A program made the translations under genes and the position numbers. DNA of 64,000 nt from Tritrichomonas musculus (Eukaryota; Parabasalia; Tritrichomonadida; Tritrichomonadidae), in the NCBI GenBank assembly GCA_039105265.1, contig JAPFFF010000016.1, positions 2,418,001-2,482,000 of the forward strand, written 5' to 3'. The notes beneath the pieces are model-generated. The model saw nothing but the letters and a program-made list of their open reading frames with translations, searched no databases and was not told the origin of the DNA. Shown piece by piece: positions 45,185-55,100 of this stretch (positions are counted from its first letter, which is position 1; each line of letters opens with the position of its first letter).

Positions 45185-45356
45185 ATAAAAGTATAAAAAT
45201 TAATGAATTCCAAAAAATTGCACCATCGGAAATTATGATGATGGTTCTAAATGAGCGATGTTCATGGGGGTCGTTTCGAAGCTCGTCAGAGCGGAGAAAC
45301 GTAATTGGGGGGATGTTAGGACTTTAGTCCTAAAATCACCACAATTGTACACTACT
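45185..45356 (-). repeat. Right terminal inverted repeat of the Maverick
   Basis: 172 bp, exact reverse complement of 27678-27849, including the TTAGGACT hairpin (45316-45333). It is followed at once by the target duplication TTTTC (45357-45361). Confidence 0.97.
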
Positions 45357-45487
45357 TTTTCTCACAAAAATACAAAATTTTAAAATGCAAATCCAGTATG
45401 TCTTGTAACAGCATTTTTTTTAAAAAAAAAATTCTGAAAAGAATAATATGAAATGTTAAAAAAAAACGTTTAATTTAATAAATCAAT

Positions 45488-47500
45488 CTATGAGAAAGAT
45501 AATTGAAATTCTCTGTCAATTTCTAGGAAAGATATAGGTGAATCTTCATTAACAATATTGTTTGAATAAATTGTATGATATAAATTAATGAACTCATTGA
45601 TCGATATATTGGGTGTGTTTAAATAAAGATTTGTAATTATATGGTAATATTTTGAATAAAGGCTTTTTTTGTTAGTGTCTGCACTCCATTGCTTTTCAAC
45701 CTGACCAACTCTAGTTTTGTAGTTTTTTAATATTTCAATTTGATGTTCCATATCTGAAATCATAATCTGAGCTTGTTCTTTTATATTTCGGCTTGAAATA
45801 GATATATTACGGGATAAATTTTCAATTCTTTCTTCAATTTCTTTTATTTCTTTTTCCATTAACGGTATAGCTCCTGGTTCTAAATATTTTCTTTCTGTAT
45901 ATAAGACAACTTTCCCTTTGCATTTATTATTTTTGTATTCTGAAAAAAGTTTTAGGAAATGTCTCCAATTTGCCCAAAATATATTTAATGCATTATCTTT
46001 TGATGAGTATTCTACTTCAAAATGTGGGGATGTTTTACTTATTTCTCGGTAAACCGATGTATTTTCATCAAGATATTCTTCTACCTTAACAAAAGGTATT
46101 TCTTCATTATATTTGCAAACATAATTTCTCCATAATAGAATTCCAGGTTGAAGGTCCCAAGATTTTTCCCAAAAGGGTTGAGGAGGAGAATTTTTAAATT
46201 TTTCTAATTCAATTGATAAATGGTCTAAATGTTTGCAATTTGTTGTTTTTTCTCTTATCAATTGATCTAGCTCATCATTTACGTGAATTTGACTCCAAAC
46301 ATCATCAGAAATATCGTTTGCATTTAATATGTTCTTATTTCTTCTTATTTCATTATTTAAATGATTAATTAATTCGTCAATCTTTTCTTCTGTGTATTTT
46401 TTGGCAAATTTTATTTTTTTCATATATTTAATTTCTTTGATGATTTCTCCATCAAAAATTTGATTGAATATTCTTCTTTCAGTAGTCATACAATTAAATG
46501 CTAAATTTTCTTTGTTGATAACTGGTAAGACTGATATATTTTGTATAAAATTATCTAAAGATTGTTTTGACTCTGGAAAAATGTAACCATAGTAGTCATT
46601 TGTAAAGCTATTTTCAATATAGGACATATATTTATATTTTTCAGCCATTTCTTCAAAGCCTGGTGGGATATCAAAAGCTTGTTTGATGTCATTATTATTC
46701 CTAATGTCCATTAAATAATTTTTATCATCTTCATTAATTTGATTGATTTCAGAAGTTAAGTCCTGCAATTCTTCTTCTTCAAATATTGATTCATCACTAT
46801 GTTTGTCTTTTTTACAGCAAAAAATAATCTTTTTCATTATATTTTTTATTATTTCTTTCATCAAATTATTTTTCCCATTTTGTAAATTTTGGTAGGATTC
46901 TTTCAATCTTTCTTTTATTGTGTTATTTTTTTCTGATTCATCCATTTCATAAAATTGGCGGATCATCATTTGAGGTACATGATATCTATTGAACAAAAAG
47001 TATATTGGTTCACTATCGCAAGTAATGATTTTATTTAATTGTTCACCATATTTATGGAAGAATGCTAATCCACCAAAAAAATCATCGCATTTACATAAAT
47101 TTATAATTCGGACACTTTTTGCTTTTTTCACTGCCATTTCCATTAAAATCAATGAAGCGATGTTCATTTCTTTATCCTCTCTGAGATCAAAGAATCCTTG
47201 AGTATCCATGAAGCAAAGATTAGAATCATTAGCATAAACAGCAGGTAGTTGAGTTATACTTATCCCACCATTTCTTAAATCTCCTACTTGTGCTTTAATG
47301 TCGTTTTCATTTTTGGGCCTTAAAGAATCATCATTTTGAAGTTCAAATTCAACCCCTAACAAAGCATTGATTAGTGTGCTTTTTCCAACTTGAGAAGGAC
47401 CAATAAAAATAATTAAATCTTTCCCTTCCGAATCTGATATATTTGATTCACCATCAAGAACTGTTTGAATAACTAACTCAATGTTATAATTGGATATCAT
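45488..47500 (-). CDS. AIG1/dynamin-like GTPase with coiled-coil C-terminus
   Basis: About 670 residues from the ATG at 47500. The GTPase core has P-loop GPSQVGKST (34-42), a G2-like GGISITQ and G3 DTQG (99-102). The G4 position reads FLFNRY instead of an N/TKxD motif, so nucleotide specificity may be altered. After the GTPase lie long charged helical stretches (about 335-480 and 550-640), probably coiled coils for self-assembly, as in GIMAP- or dynamin-type proteins. A longer start at 47536 exists, but a TCATAA initiator-like motif directly upstream supports the ATG at 47500. The Maverick inserted about 130 bp from the gene's 3' end. Confidence 0.8.
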   Translation of the reverse strand: MISNYNIELVIQTVLDGESNISDSEGKDLIIFIGPSQVGKSTLINALLGVEFELQNDDSLRPKNENDIKAQVGDLRNGGISITQLPAVYANDSNLCFMDTQGFFDLREDKEMNIASLILMEMAVKKAKSVRIINLCKCDDFFGGLAFFHKYGEQLNKIITCDSEPIYFLFNRYHVPQMMIRQFYEMDESEKNNTIKERLKESYQNLQNGKNNLMKEIIKNIMKKIIFCCKKDKHSDESIFEEEELQDLTSEINQINEDDKNYLMDIRNNNDIKQAFDIPPGFEEMAEKYKYMSYIENSFTNDYYGYIFPESKQSLDNFIQNISVLPVINKENLAFNCMTTERRIFNQIFDGEIIKEIKYMKKIKFAKKYTEEKIDELINHLNNEIRRNKNILNANDISDDVWSQIHVNDELDQLIREKTTNCKHLDHLSIELEKFKNSPPQPFWEKSWDLQPGILLWRNYVCKYNEEIPFVKVEEYLDENTSVYREISKTSPHFEVEYSSKDNALNIFWANWRHFLKLFSEYKNNKCKGKVVLYTERKYLEPGAIPLMEKEIKEIEERIENLSRNISISSRNIKEQAQIMISDMEHQIEILKNYKTRVGQVEKQWSADTNKKSLYSKYYHIITNLYLNTPNISINEFINLYHTIYSNNIVNEDSPISFLEIDREFQLSFS

Positions 47501-47505
47501 AAAAA

Positions 47506-47511
47506 TTATGA
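47506..47511 (-). promoter_or_regulatory. Initiator-like element of the GTPase gene
   Basis: TCATAA on the minus strand, with the presumed +1 A nine bases before the ATG at 47500; matches TCA(+1)Y(T/A). Confidence 0.55.
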
Positions 47512-47536
47512 TTTCACTTAAACCAAAAAAAAACAT

Positions 47537-47884
47537 GCTACTATTTTTAATTCAATTTTTTTTTTTGTATAAAAAATAAGACGTTTTTATTTTTTATATA
47601 TCTTTTTAATTTTAACAAAAATTACCAAAATTAATATGTTTTTAATAATAACCAAAAGATTATTTTTATTAAAAACAGTATTTAAAATGTTTAATAAATT
47701 ATTAGCAAAAGATATTCAATTATCAATTTTATGTGCCAAATTTTCAGAATTTTCAAATATCCATCAAAATACTAGCAAAAAGTAGCACAAAAATTCATAA
47801 ATAGTATGTTTATATATATATATATATAAGGATGTAAATTATATCCAAAAATCGCAAAAAGAGCCTGGGTATGGTGATTTGCTC
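47537..47884. other. Intergenic, no gene seen
   Basis: AT-rich spacer with a short (TA)n stretch near 47811-47828. It ends in the left target duplication of the hAT element. Confidence 0.5.
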
Positions 47885-48470
47885 CAGGGATGGTTACCGT
47901 CACTAATCGGTAAACATTTAAACGTTCTCTACCGTACAGGTATTACCTTTAAAACTGCCAGAATATGGTAATACCAGTACACTTACCGATTTACCGGGAG
48001 AAATGTTACCAGAAATGAAGTGAAACTTCCAGTAAAACATCGGTATTTATTTTTTGATGACATTATAACATACTTTTCAAAAAATCATTCTAAATTAAAT
48101 ATGTTTGATGCTTGTTATAATGTCAAATTAGAATACCAGTTTAATTATATAATTTTAATTTATTTCATTATATAAATTCTATTTTATATTTAATTATCTT
48201 AAGCCTAAAAAATATTAAATGTCATAGCTTAAAATTTTAACTCAAAATTATAATTATTATATCAATATGGAATTACCGGTAATTACCAGTAATCATAAAA
48301 AAAATACATTTTACTACTTTTATGAAAAAAATCGGTATGAAATTTTTACTGGCGGTTATTTTAAACGTATTTACCGGACATACTTAATACTCCAAAAAAA
48401 ATACCAGCATTTACTGCTTACCAGTAGCATTCCGGTAAACGGTAAAAACTGATCTCGGTAGCCATCGCTG
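47885..48470. mobile_element. Non-autonomous hAT-type element (MITE)
   Basis: 586 bp with 15-bp imperfect terminal inverted repeats, CAGGGATGGTTACCG on the left and CAGCGATGGCTACCG read inward from the right (two mismatches). It is flanked by a perfect 8-bp target duplication ATTTGCTC (47877-47884 and 48471-48478). The CAG...-type ends and 8-bp duplication are hallmarks of the hAT superfamily. Many TTACCGG/CCGGTAA words lie in both subterminal regions, as expected for hAT transposase binding sites. It has no coding capacity; a 61-codon open frame inside is incidental. Confidence 0.9.
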
Positions 48471-48478
48471 ATTTGCTC

Positions 48479-48930
48479 TGGTCTTTTGGTGATTTATAGA
48501 AAAAATAAAAATTATTTTGTACAAAAGTTGTTATATATATTGAATATAATGTAAACTAAGTTTTTTAATTTGTCCCTTCTTATCGTCCTCTCAAATTTGA
48601 ATATATCGGCGAGGTAATTTTTCCCCAGTGTCGTTTATTAAACTTTTTTATTTATGATTTGAAAAAAATTTTGGCCAATCGCTTAAGCATACACCACTTT
48701 TTGAATTGCTCACAATTCATTGAAATAAAGTCTTTAAACTTTTTCAAATAATGTCTTTAAACTTTTTGATAGCATTTGAAAGAAGGTCTATAAACTTTTT
48801 GTAAAAAGGTCTTTAAACTTTTTTTTCCAAAAATTAATTTATAAATTTTTCAACTTTTTGTGTGAGGTTAAAAAAACAATAGGCAAGGCCATAACCGTAA
48901 AATTTGCTCTATTTTATTTAAAATTAAAAT
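48479..48930. other. Spacer between hAT element and tandem array
   Basis: No gene seen. It contains one arm of the inverted repeat shared with 61354-61391, then several imperfect repeats of the form GTCTTTAAACTTTTT (48731-48820). Confidence 0.5.
48669..48706 (+). repeat. Left arm of a distant inverted repeat
   Basis: 38 bp (core AATCGCTTAAGCATACACC) matching the reverse complement of 61354-61391 with two mismatches. It may be one end of a larger element containing the MULE gene. Confidence 0.7.
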
Positions 48931-51900
48931 TCACAATTCGCAATTACTTTTACAGAAAGAAACACAGTAGCAAGCTACAAGAAACACAATCAGTGCATCG
49001 AACACGAAAAAACCAACGAAACAGCGACCAACGCAGACCATTCACAATTCGCAATTACTTTTACAGAAAGAAACACAGTAGCAAGCTACAAGAAACACAA
49101 TCAGTGCATCGAACACGAAAAAAACAACGAAACATTTATCAAAGAAACAGCGAACAACGCAGACCATTCACAATTCGCAATTACTTTTACTAGAAAGAAA
49201 CACAGTGGCAAGCTACAAGAAACACAATCAGTGCATCGAACACGAAAAAAACAACGAAACAGCGACCAACGCAGACCATTCACAATTCGCAATTACTTTT
49301 ACAGAAAGAAACACAGTAGCAAGCTACAAGAAACACAATCAGTGCATCGAACACGAAAAAAACAACGAAACATTTATCAAAGAAACAGCGAACAACGCAG
49401 ACCATTCACAATTCGCAATTACTTTTACTAGAAAGAAACACAGTGGCAAGCTACAAGAAACTCAATCAGTGCATCGAACACGAAAAAAACAACGAAACAT
49501 TTAGCAAAGAAGCAGCTACAAGCACAGACCATTCACAATTCGCAATTACTTTTACAGAAAGAAACACAGTAGCAAGCTACAAGAAACACAATCAGTGCAT
49601 CGAACACGAAAAAACCAACGAAACAGCGACCAACGCAGACCATTCACAATTCGCAATTACTTTTACAGAAAGAAACACAGTGGCAAGCTACAAGAAACTC
49701 AATCAGTGCATCGAACACGAAAAAAACAACGAAACATGTAGCAAAGAAGCAGCTACAAACGCAGACCATTCACAATTCGCAATTACTTTTACAGAAAGAA
49801 ACACAGTAGCAAGCTACAAGAAACACAATCAGTGCATCGAACACGAAAAAACCAACGAAACAGCGACCAACGCAGACCATTCACAATTCGCAATTACTTT
49901 TACAGAAAGAAACACAGTAGCAAGCTACAAGAAACTCAATCAGTGCATCGAACACGAAAAAAACAACGAAACAGCGACCAACGCAGACCATTCACAATTC
50001 GCAATTACTTTTACAGAAAGAAACACAGTAGCAAGCTACAAGAAACACAATCAGTGCATCGAACACGAAAAAAACAACGAAACATGTAGCAAAGAAGCAG
50101 CTGCAAACGCAGACCATTCACAATTCGCAATTACTTTTACTAGAAAGAAACACAGTGGCAAGCTACAAGAAACTCAATCAGTGCATCGAACACGAAAAAA
50201 ACAACGAAACATTTAGCAAAGAAGCAGCTACAAGCACAGACCATTCACAATTCGCAATTACTTTTACAGAAAGAAACACAGTAGCAAGCTACAAGAAACA
50301 CAATCAGTGCATCGAACACGAAAAAACCAACGAAACAGCGACCAACGCAGACCATTCACAATTCGCAATTACTTTTACAGAAAGAAACACAGTGGCAAGC
50401 TACAAGAAACTCAATCAGTGCATCGAACACGAAAAAAACAACGAAACATTTATCAAAGAAACAGCGAACAACGCAGACCATTCACAATTCGCAATTACTT
50501 TTACTAGAAAGAAACACAGTGGCAAGCTACAAGAAACTCAATCAGTGCATCGAACACGAAAAAAACAACGAAACATTTAGCAAAGAAGCAGCTACAAACA
50601 CAGACCATTCACAATTCGCAATTACTTTTACTAGAAAGAAACACAGTAGCAAGCTACAAGAAACACAATCAGTGCATCGAACACGAAAAAAACAACGAAA
50701 CATTTAGCAAAGAAGCAGCTACAAGCACAGACCATTCACAATTCGCAATTACTTTTACTAGAAAGAAACACAGTAGCAAGCTACAAGAAACACAATCAGT
50801 GCATCGAACACGAAAAAAACAACGAAACATTTAGCAAAGAAGCAGCTACAAGCACAGACCATTCACAATTCGCAATTACTTTTACAGAAAGAAACACAGT
50901 AGCAAGCTACAAGAAACACAATCAGTGCATCGAACACGAAAAAAACAACGAAACATGTAGCAAAGAAGCAGCTGCAAACGCAGACCATTCACAATTCGCA
51001 ATTACTTTTACAGAAAGAAACACAGTAGCAAGCTACAAGAAACTCAATCAGTGCATCGAACACGAAAAAACCAACGAAACAGCGACCAACGCAGACCATT
51101 CACAATTCGCAATTACTTTTACAGAAAGAAACACAGTAGCAAGCTACAAGAAACACAATCAGTGCATCGAACACGAAAAAAACAACGAAACATTTATCAA
51201 AGAAACAGCGAACAACGCAGACCATTCACAATTCGCAATTACTTTTACTAGAAAGAAACACAGTAGCAAGCTACAAGAAACACAATCAGTGCATCGAACA
51301 CGAAAAAAACAACGAAACATGTAGCAAAGAAGCAGCTACAAACGCAGACCATTCACAATTCGCAATTACTTTTACAGAAAGAAACACAGTAGCAAGCTAC
51401 AAGAAACACAATCAGTGCATCGAACACGAAAAAAACAACGAAACAGCGACCAACGCAGACCATTCACAATTCGCAATTACTTTTACAGAAAGAAACACAG
51501 TAGCAAGCTACAAGAAACACAATCAGTGCATCGAACACGAAAAAAACAACGAAACATTTATCAAAGAAACAGCGAACAACGCAGACCATTCACAATTCGC
51601 AATTACTTTTACTAGAAAGAAACACAGTAGCAAGCTACAAGAAACTCAATCAGTGCATCGAACACGAAAAAAACAACGAAACATTTAGCAAAGAAGCAGC
51701 TACAAACACAGACCATTCACAATTCGCAATTACTTTTACAGAAAGAAACACAGTAGCAAGCTACAAGAAACACAATCAGTGCATCGAACACGAAAAAAAC
51801 AACGAAACATGTAGCAAAGAAGCAGCTACAAACGCAGACCATTCACAATTCGCAATTACTTTTACAGAAAGAAACACAGTAGCAAGCTACAAGAAACACA

Positions 51901-52098
51901 ATCAGTGCATCGAACACGAAAAAAACAACGAAACATGTAGCAAAGAAACAGCTACAAACACAGACCATTCACAATTCGCAATTACTTTTACTAGAAAGAA
52001 ACACAGTAGCAAGCTACAAGAAACTCAATCAGTGCATCGAACACGAAAAAACCAACGAAACAGCGAACAACACAGACCATTCATAACCGCAATATCTT
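48931..52098 (+). repeat. Tandem array of 111/126/127-bp units
   Basis: About 26 near-identical units, each containing CACAATTCGCAATTACTTTTAC, AGCAAGCTACAAGAAA and CAATCAGTGCATCGAACACG. Units are 111 bp, 126 bp (15-bp insert) or 127 bp (an extra T, giving TTTTACTAGAAAG). The first two lengths are multiples of three and keep an open frame across several units (TERNTVASYKKHNQCIEHEK...); the 127-bp form breaks it, so the array is not one coding unit. The array ends about 30 bp before the MULE ATG with a stop in that frame. Confidence 0.9.
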
Positions 52099-52131
52099 TT
52101 ACAAAGACGTTTAACATTTTTTATTTTTAAA

Positions 52132-55100
52132 ATGCAAGATTCAAATACAAAGTACCATGTCTCAAAAGAAGAGATTGAACTATTGGTTCCTGCACTTAAG
52201 AACTATTTTAGTTACCCTCAAAGAACTATTGAACGATCAAATATTGTACACGAAGTTGTAGCAAAGCTTTCAGTTATTAGCCAACATTGGAATCCTGGAA
52301 CTGTAAGAAAATGGTTCATTAACAATATGCAACAATATGTTAAAAATTATTTATATGCATCTACTCCACAACCCATCATAGAAGAAGAAAAATTTCCAGG
52401 TTGCCCTGAATGGATGAATTATTATTTGCCTCGGCAATGGTATTATACGCTTCCTAAGAATATCCAACGCTATTATGATCGAATAGAAGAAAAAACATTG
52501 GAAATGAGAAGAAATCAAGCACAATTTCAAAATGTTTTACAGCCACAAGCACAAGCACAAGCACAATTTCCGAATACTCAATCAGTGCAATTACATCAAC
52601 AACCACAAGCACAAGCACAAGTCCATGGAGTTCAAACAGAGCAAATACAGCAACAATCACAAACACAAGCACAAGTCCACAGAGTTCAGGCCCTTCAGTT
52701 GCAACCACAAGCACAATTTCAGAATACTCAATCAGTGCAATTACATCAACAACCACAAGCACAAGCACAAGTCCACGGAGTTCAGGCAATGCAAATACAG
52801 CAACAATCACAATTTCAGAATGCTCAATCAGTGCAATTACATCAACAACCACAAGCACAAGCACAAGTCCATGGAGCTCAGGCAATGCAAATACAGCAAC
52901 AATCACAAACACAAGCACAAGTCCACAGAGTTCAGGCCCTTCAGTTGCAACCACAAGCACAATTTCAGAATACTCAATCAGTGCAATTACATCAACAACC
53001 ACAAGCACAAGCACAAGTCCACGGAGTTCAAACAGTGCAATTACATCAACAACCACAAGCACAAGCACAAGTCCACGGAGTTCAAACAGTGCAATTACAT
53101 CAACAACCACAACCACAAGCACAAGTCCATGGAGCTCAGGCAATGCAATTGCAGCAACAATCACAAACACAAGCACAATTTCACAATACTCAATCAGTGC
53201 AATTACATCAACAACCACAAGCACAAGCACAAGTCCACGGAGTTCAGGCAATGCAATTGCAACCACAAGCACAATTTCAGAATGCTCAATCAGTGCAATT
53301 ACATCAACAACCACAAGCACAAGTTTACGGAGTTCAGGCAATGCAATTGCAGCAACAAGCACAATTTCCGAATACTCAATCAGTGCAATTACAGCCACAA
53401 GCACAAGCACAAGCACAATTTCCGAATACTCAATCAGTGCAATTACATCAACAACCACAAGCACAAGCACAAGTCCATGGAGTTCAAACAGAGCAAATAC
53501 AGCAACAATCACAAACACAAGCACAAGTCCACGGAGTTCAGGCCCTTCAGTTGCAACCACAAGCACAATTTCAGAATACTCAATCAGTGCAATTACAGCC
53601 ACAAGCACAAGCACAATTTCAGAATACTCAATCAGTGCAATTACATCAGCAATCACAACCACAAGTCCAAGGAGCTCAGGCAATGCAATTGCAGCAACAA
53701 TCACAAACACAAACACAATTTCAGAATGCTCAATCAGTGCAATTACATCAACAACTACAAGCACAAGTCCACGGAGTTCAAACAGTGCAAATACAGCAAC
53801 AACCACAAACACAATTTCAGAATACTCAACCAATGCAAATACAGCAACAACCACAAGCACAATTTCAGAATACTCAACCAATGCAATTGCAGCAACAACC
53901 ACAAGCACAATTTCAGAATACTCAACCAATGCAATTACAGCAACAACCACAAGCACTATTTCAGAATACTCAACCAATGCAATTACAGCAACAACCACAA
54001 GCACTATTTCAGAATATTCAACCAGTGCAATTGAAGCCACAAGCACAAATTTACAGATCTCAACCAATGCAATTAATTCCTCAAGAACAATTGCAATTCC
54101 AAAGTACTCAACCATCACAATTTCAACCACAGGTTTTAGTGCCTCAATGCCAGCCACCACAGGTATTAACGACTCCATATCATTCAATGATTAATATAGC
54201 AACTCCTTATCAATTTCAACCAGAACGCCAAAATCAATATCATCATACAGTACAGGATGATATACAAAGTTATAATCAAATGATGCAGCAAACAAAATGG
54301 CAAAGTAAAATGAATAACTCCAATTATTTCAATTTTTCACAAAAGCGTAATACACAAGTTGTATCCTCTAATGATATTAATTTAAATGATGAGCCAACTA
54401 TTTACGAAACCAATAACATAATAGTACAGTTGCCGGAACTCTCAAAAGAAATACGAATTCAAGATCCACCTCAAAATGAACTTAATGAAAATACCAGAGA
54501 AACTCCGCCTGAGTTAGTAAATTGTTTCCTGGAACTCAACAATAATAATGTAGATTCATTAGATTTGTTACTATCATATGTCCATGATATTTCAATTGCA
54601 CATGGATGTCCTTTTGTTGCAAAACAAACAGGGCCTACGCGTTCCACTCAGATATTTGCTTGTAGTTTTCATGAAACTCAATTTCAATGCAAAGCTTGTA
54701 TCAAGTTATATTATGATGATCTTTCTCATAAAGTTTATATAGAAGAAATGGAGCATCATCATACTCATTGTATTGGACAAGTAAAGAAAGGAAAAACACG
54801 AAACTCATTACCATATATACAAAAGTTAAGAATTCAAAATGCAACAAATGACTTTCAAACCGCACAAGCAATAAAAGAAAAAGAAGGCTTAGTTTGTTCG
54901 AAAGATATATTATTTGGAGCAAGAAGAAAGGCACTCAAGAAATTGCGTGATAATGAAATGAAGCACTTATTGCAAGTTATGTTAGATTACAATAATTGGA
55001 CCAATATTGTAATTATTGATGAGAATAATAAGTTCCGCCACTGTTACTGTATACACAATCCTGTTCTTTATTCCACATACTCAAATGACGTTTGCATTAT

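Larger units (their letters stand above)
27678..45356. mobile_element. Complete Maverick/Polinton DNA transposon
   Basis: 17,679 bp bounded by perfect 172-bp terminal inverted repeats that start AGTAGTGTAC, with a 5-bp target duplication TTTTC (27673-27677 and 45357-45361). It encodes the diagnostic set: protein-primed DNA polymerase B, retroviral-type integrase, packaging ATPase and a capsid-like protein, plus fibre-like proteins and an HNH endonuclease. Genes lie on both strands in closely packed groups. No adenain-like protease was recognised. Identical TIRs and an exact target duplication point to a recent insertion. Mavericks are known to be abundant in trichomonads. Confidence 0.97.

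Noticed and set aside
48267-48452. 61-codon frame inside the hAT element
   Set aside because: It lies in subterminal TTACCGG-type repeats of a non-autonomous element; incidental.
49205-51615. Many short plus-strand frames in the tandem array as genes
   Set aside because: They are repeated copies of the same unit, cut by stops wherever the 127-bp variant occurs; no start or promoter precedes them.
52532-54034. 500-codon plus-strand frame (His/Lys/Asn-rich) inside the MULE gene
   Set aside because: It is a frame-shifted reading of the same repeat; it begins and ends within it and has no unique sequence.
52454-54187. 577-codon open frame on the minus strand inside the MULE gene
   Set aside because: It is the complement of the CAA/GCA-rich coding repeat, so it stays open by composition. 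Its product is a monotonous Val/Leu/Ala/Glu repeat with no ATG context or domain.
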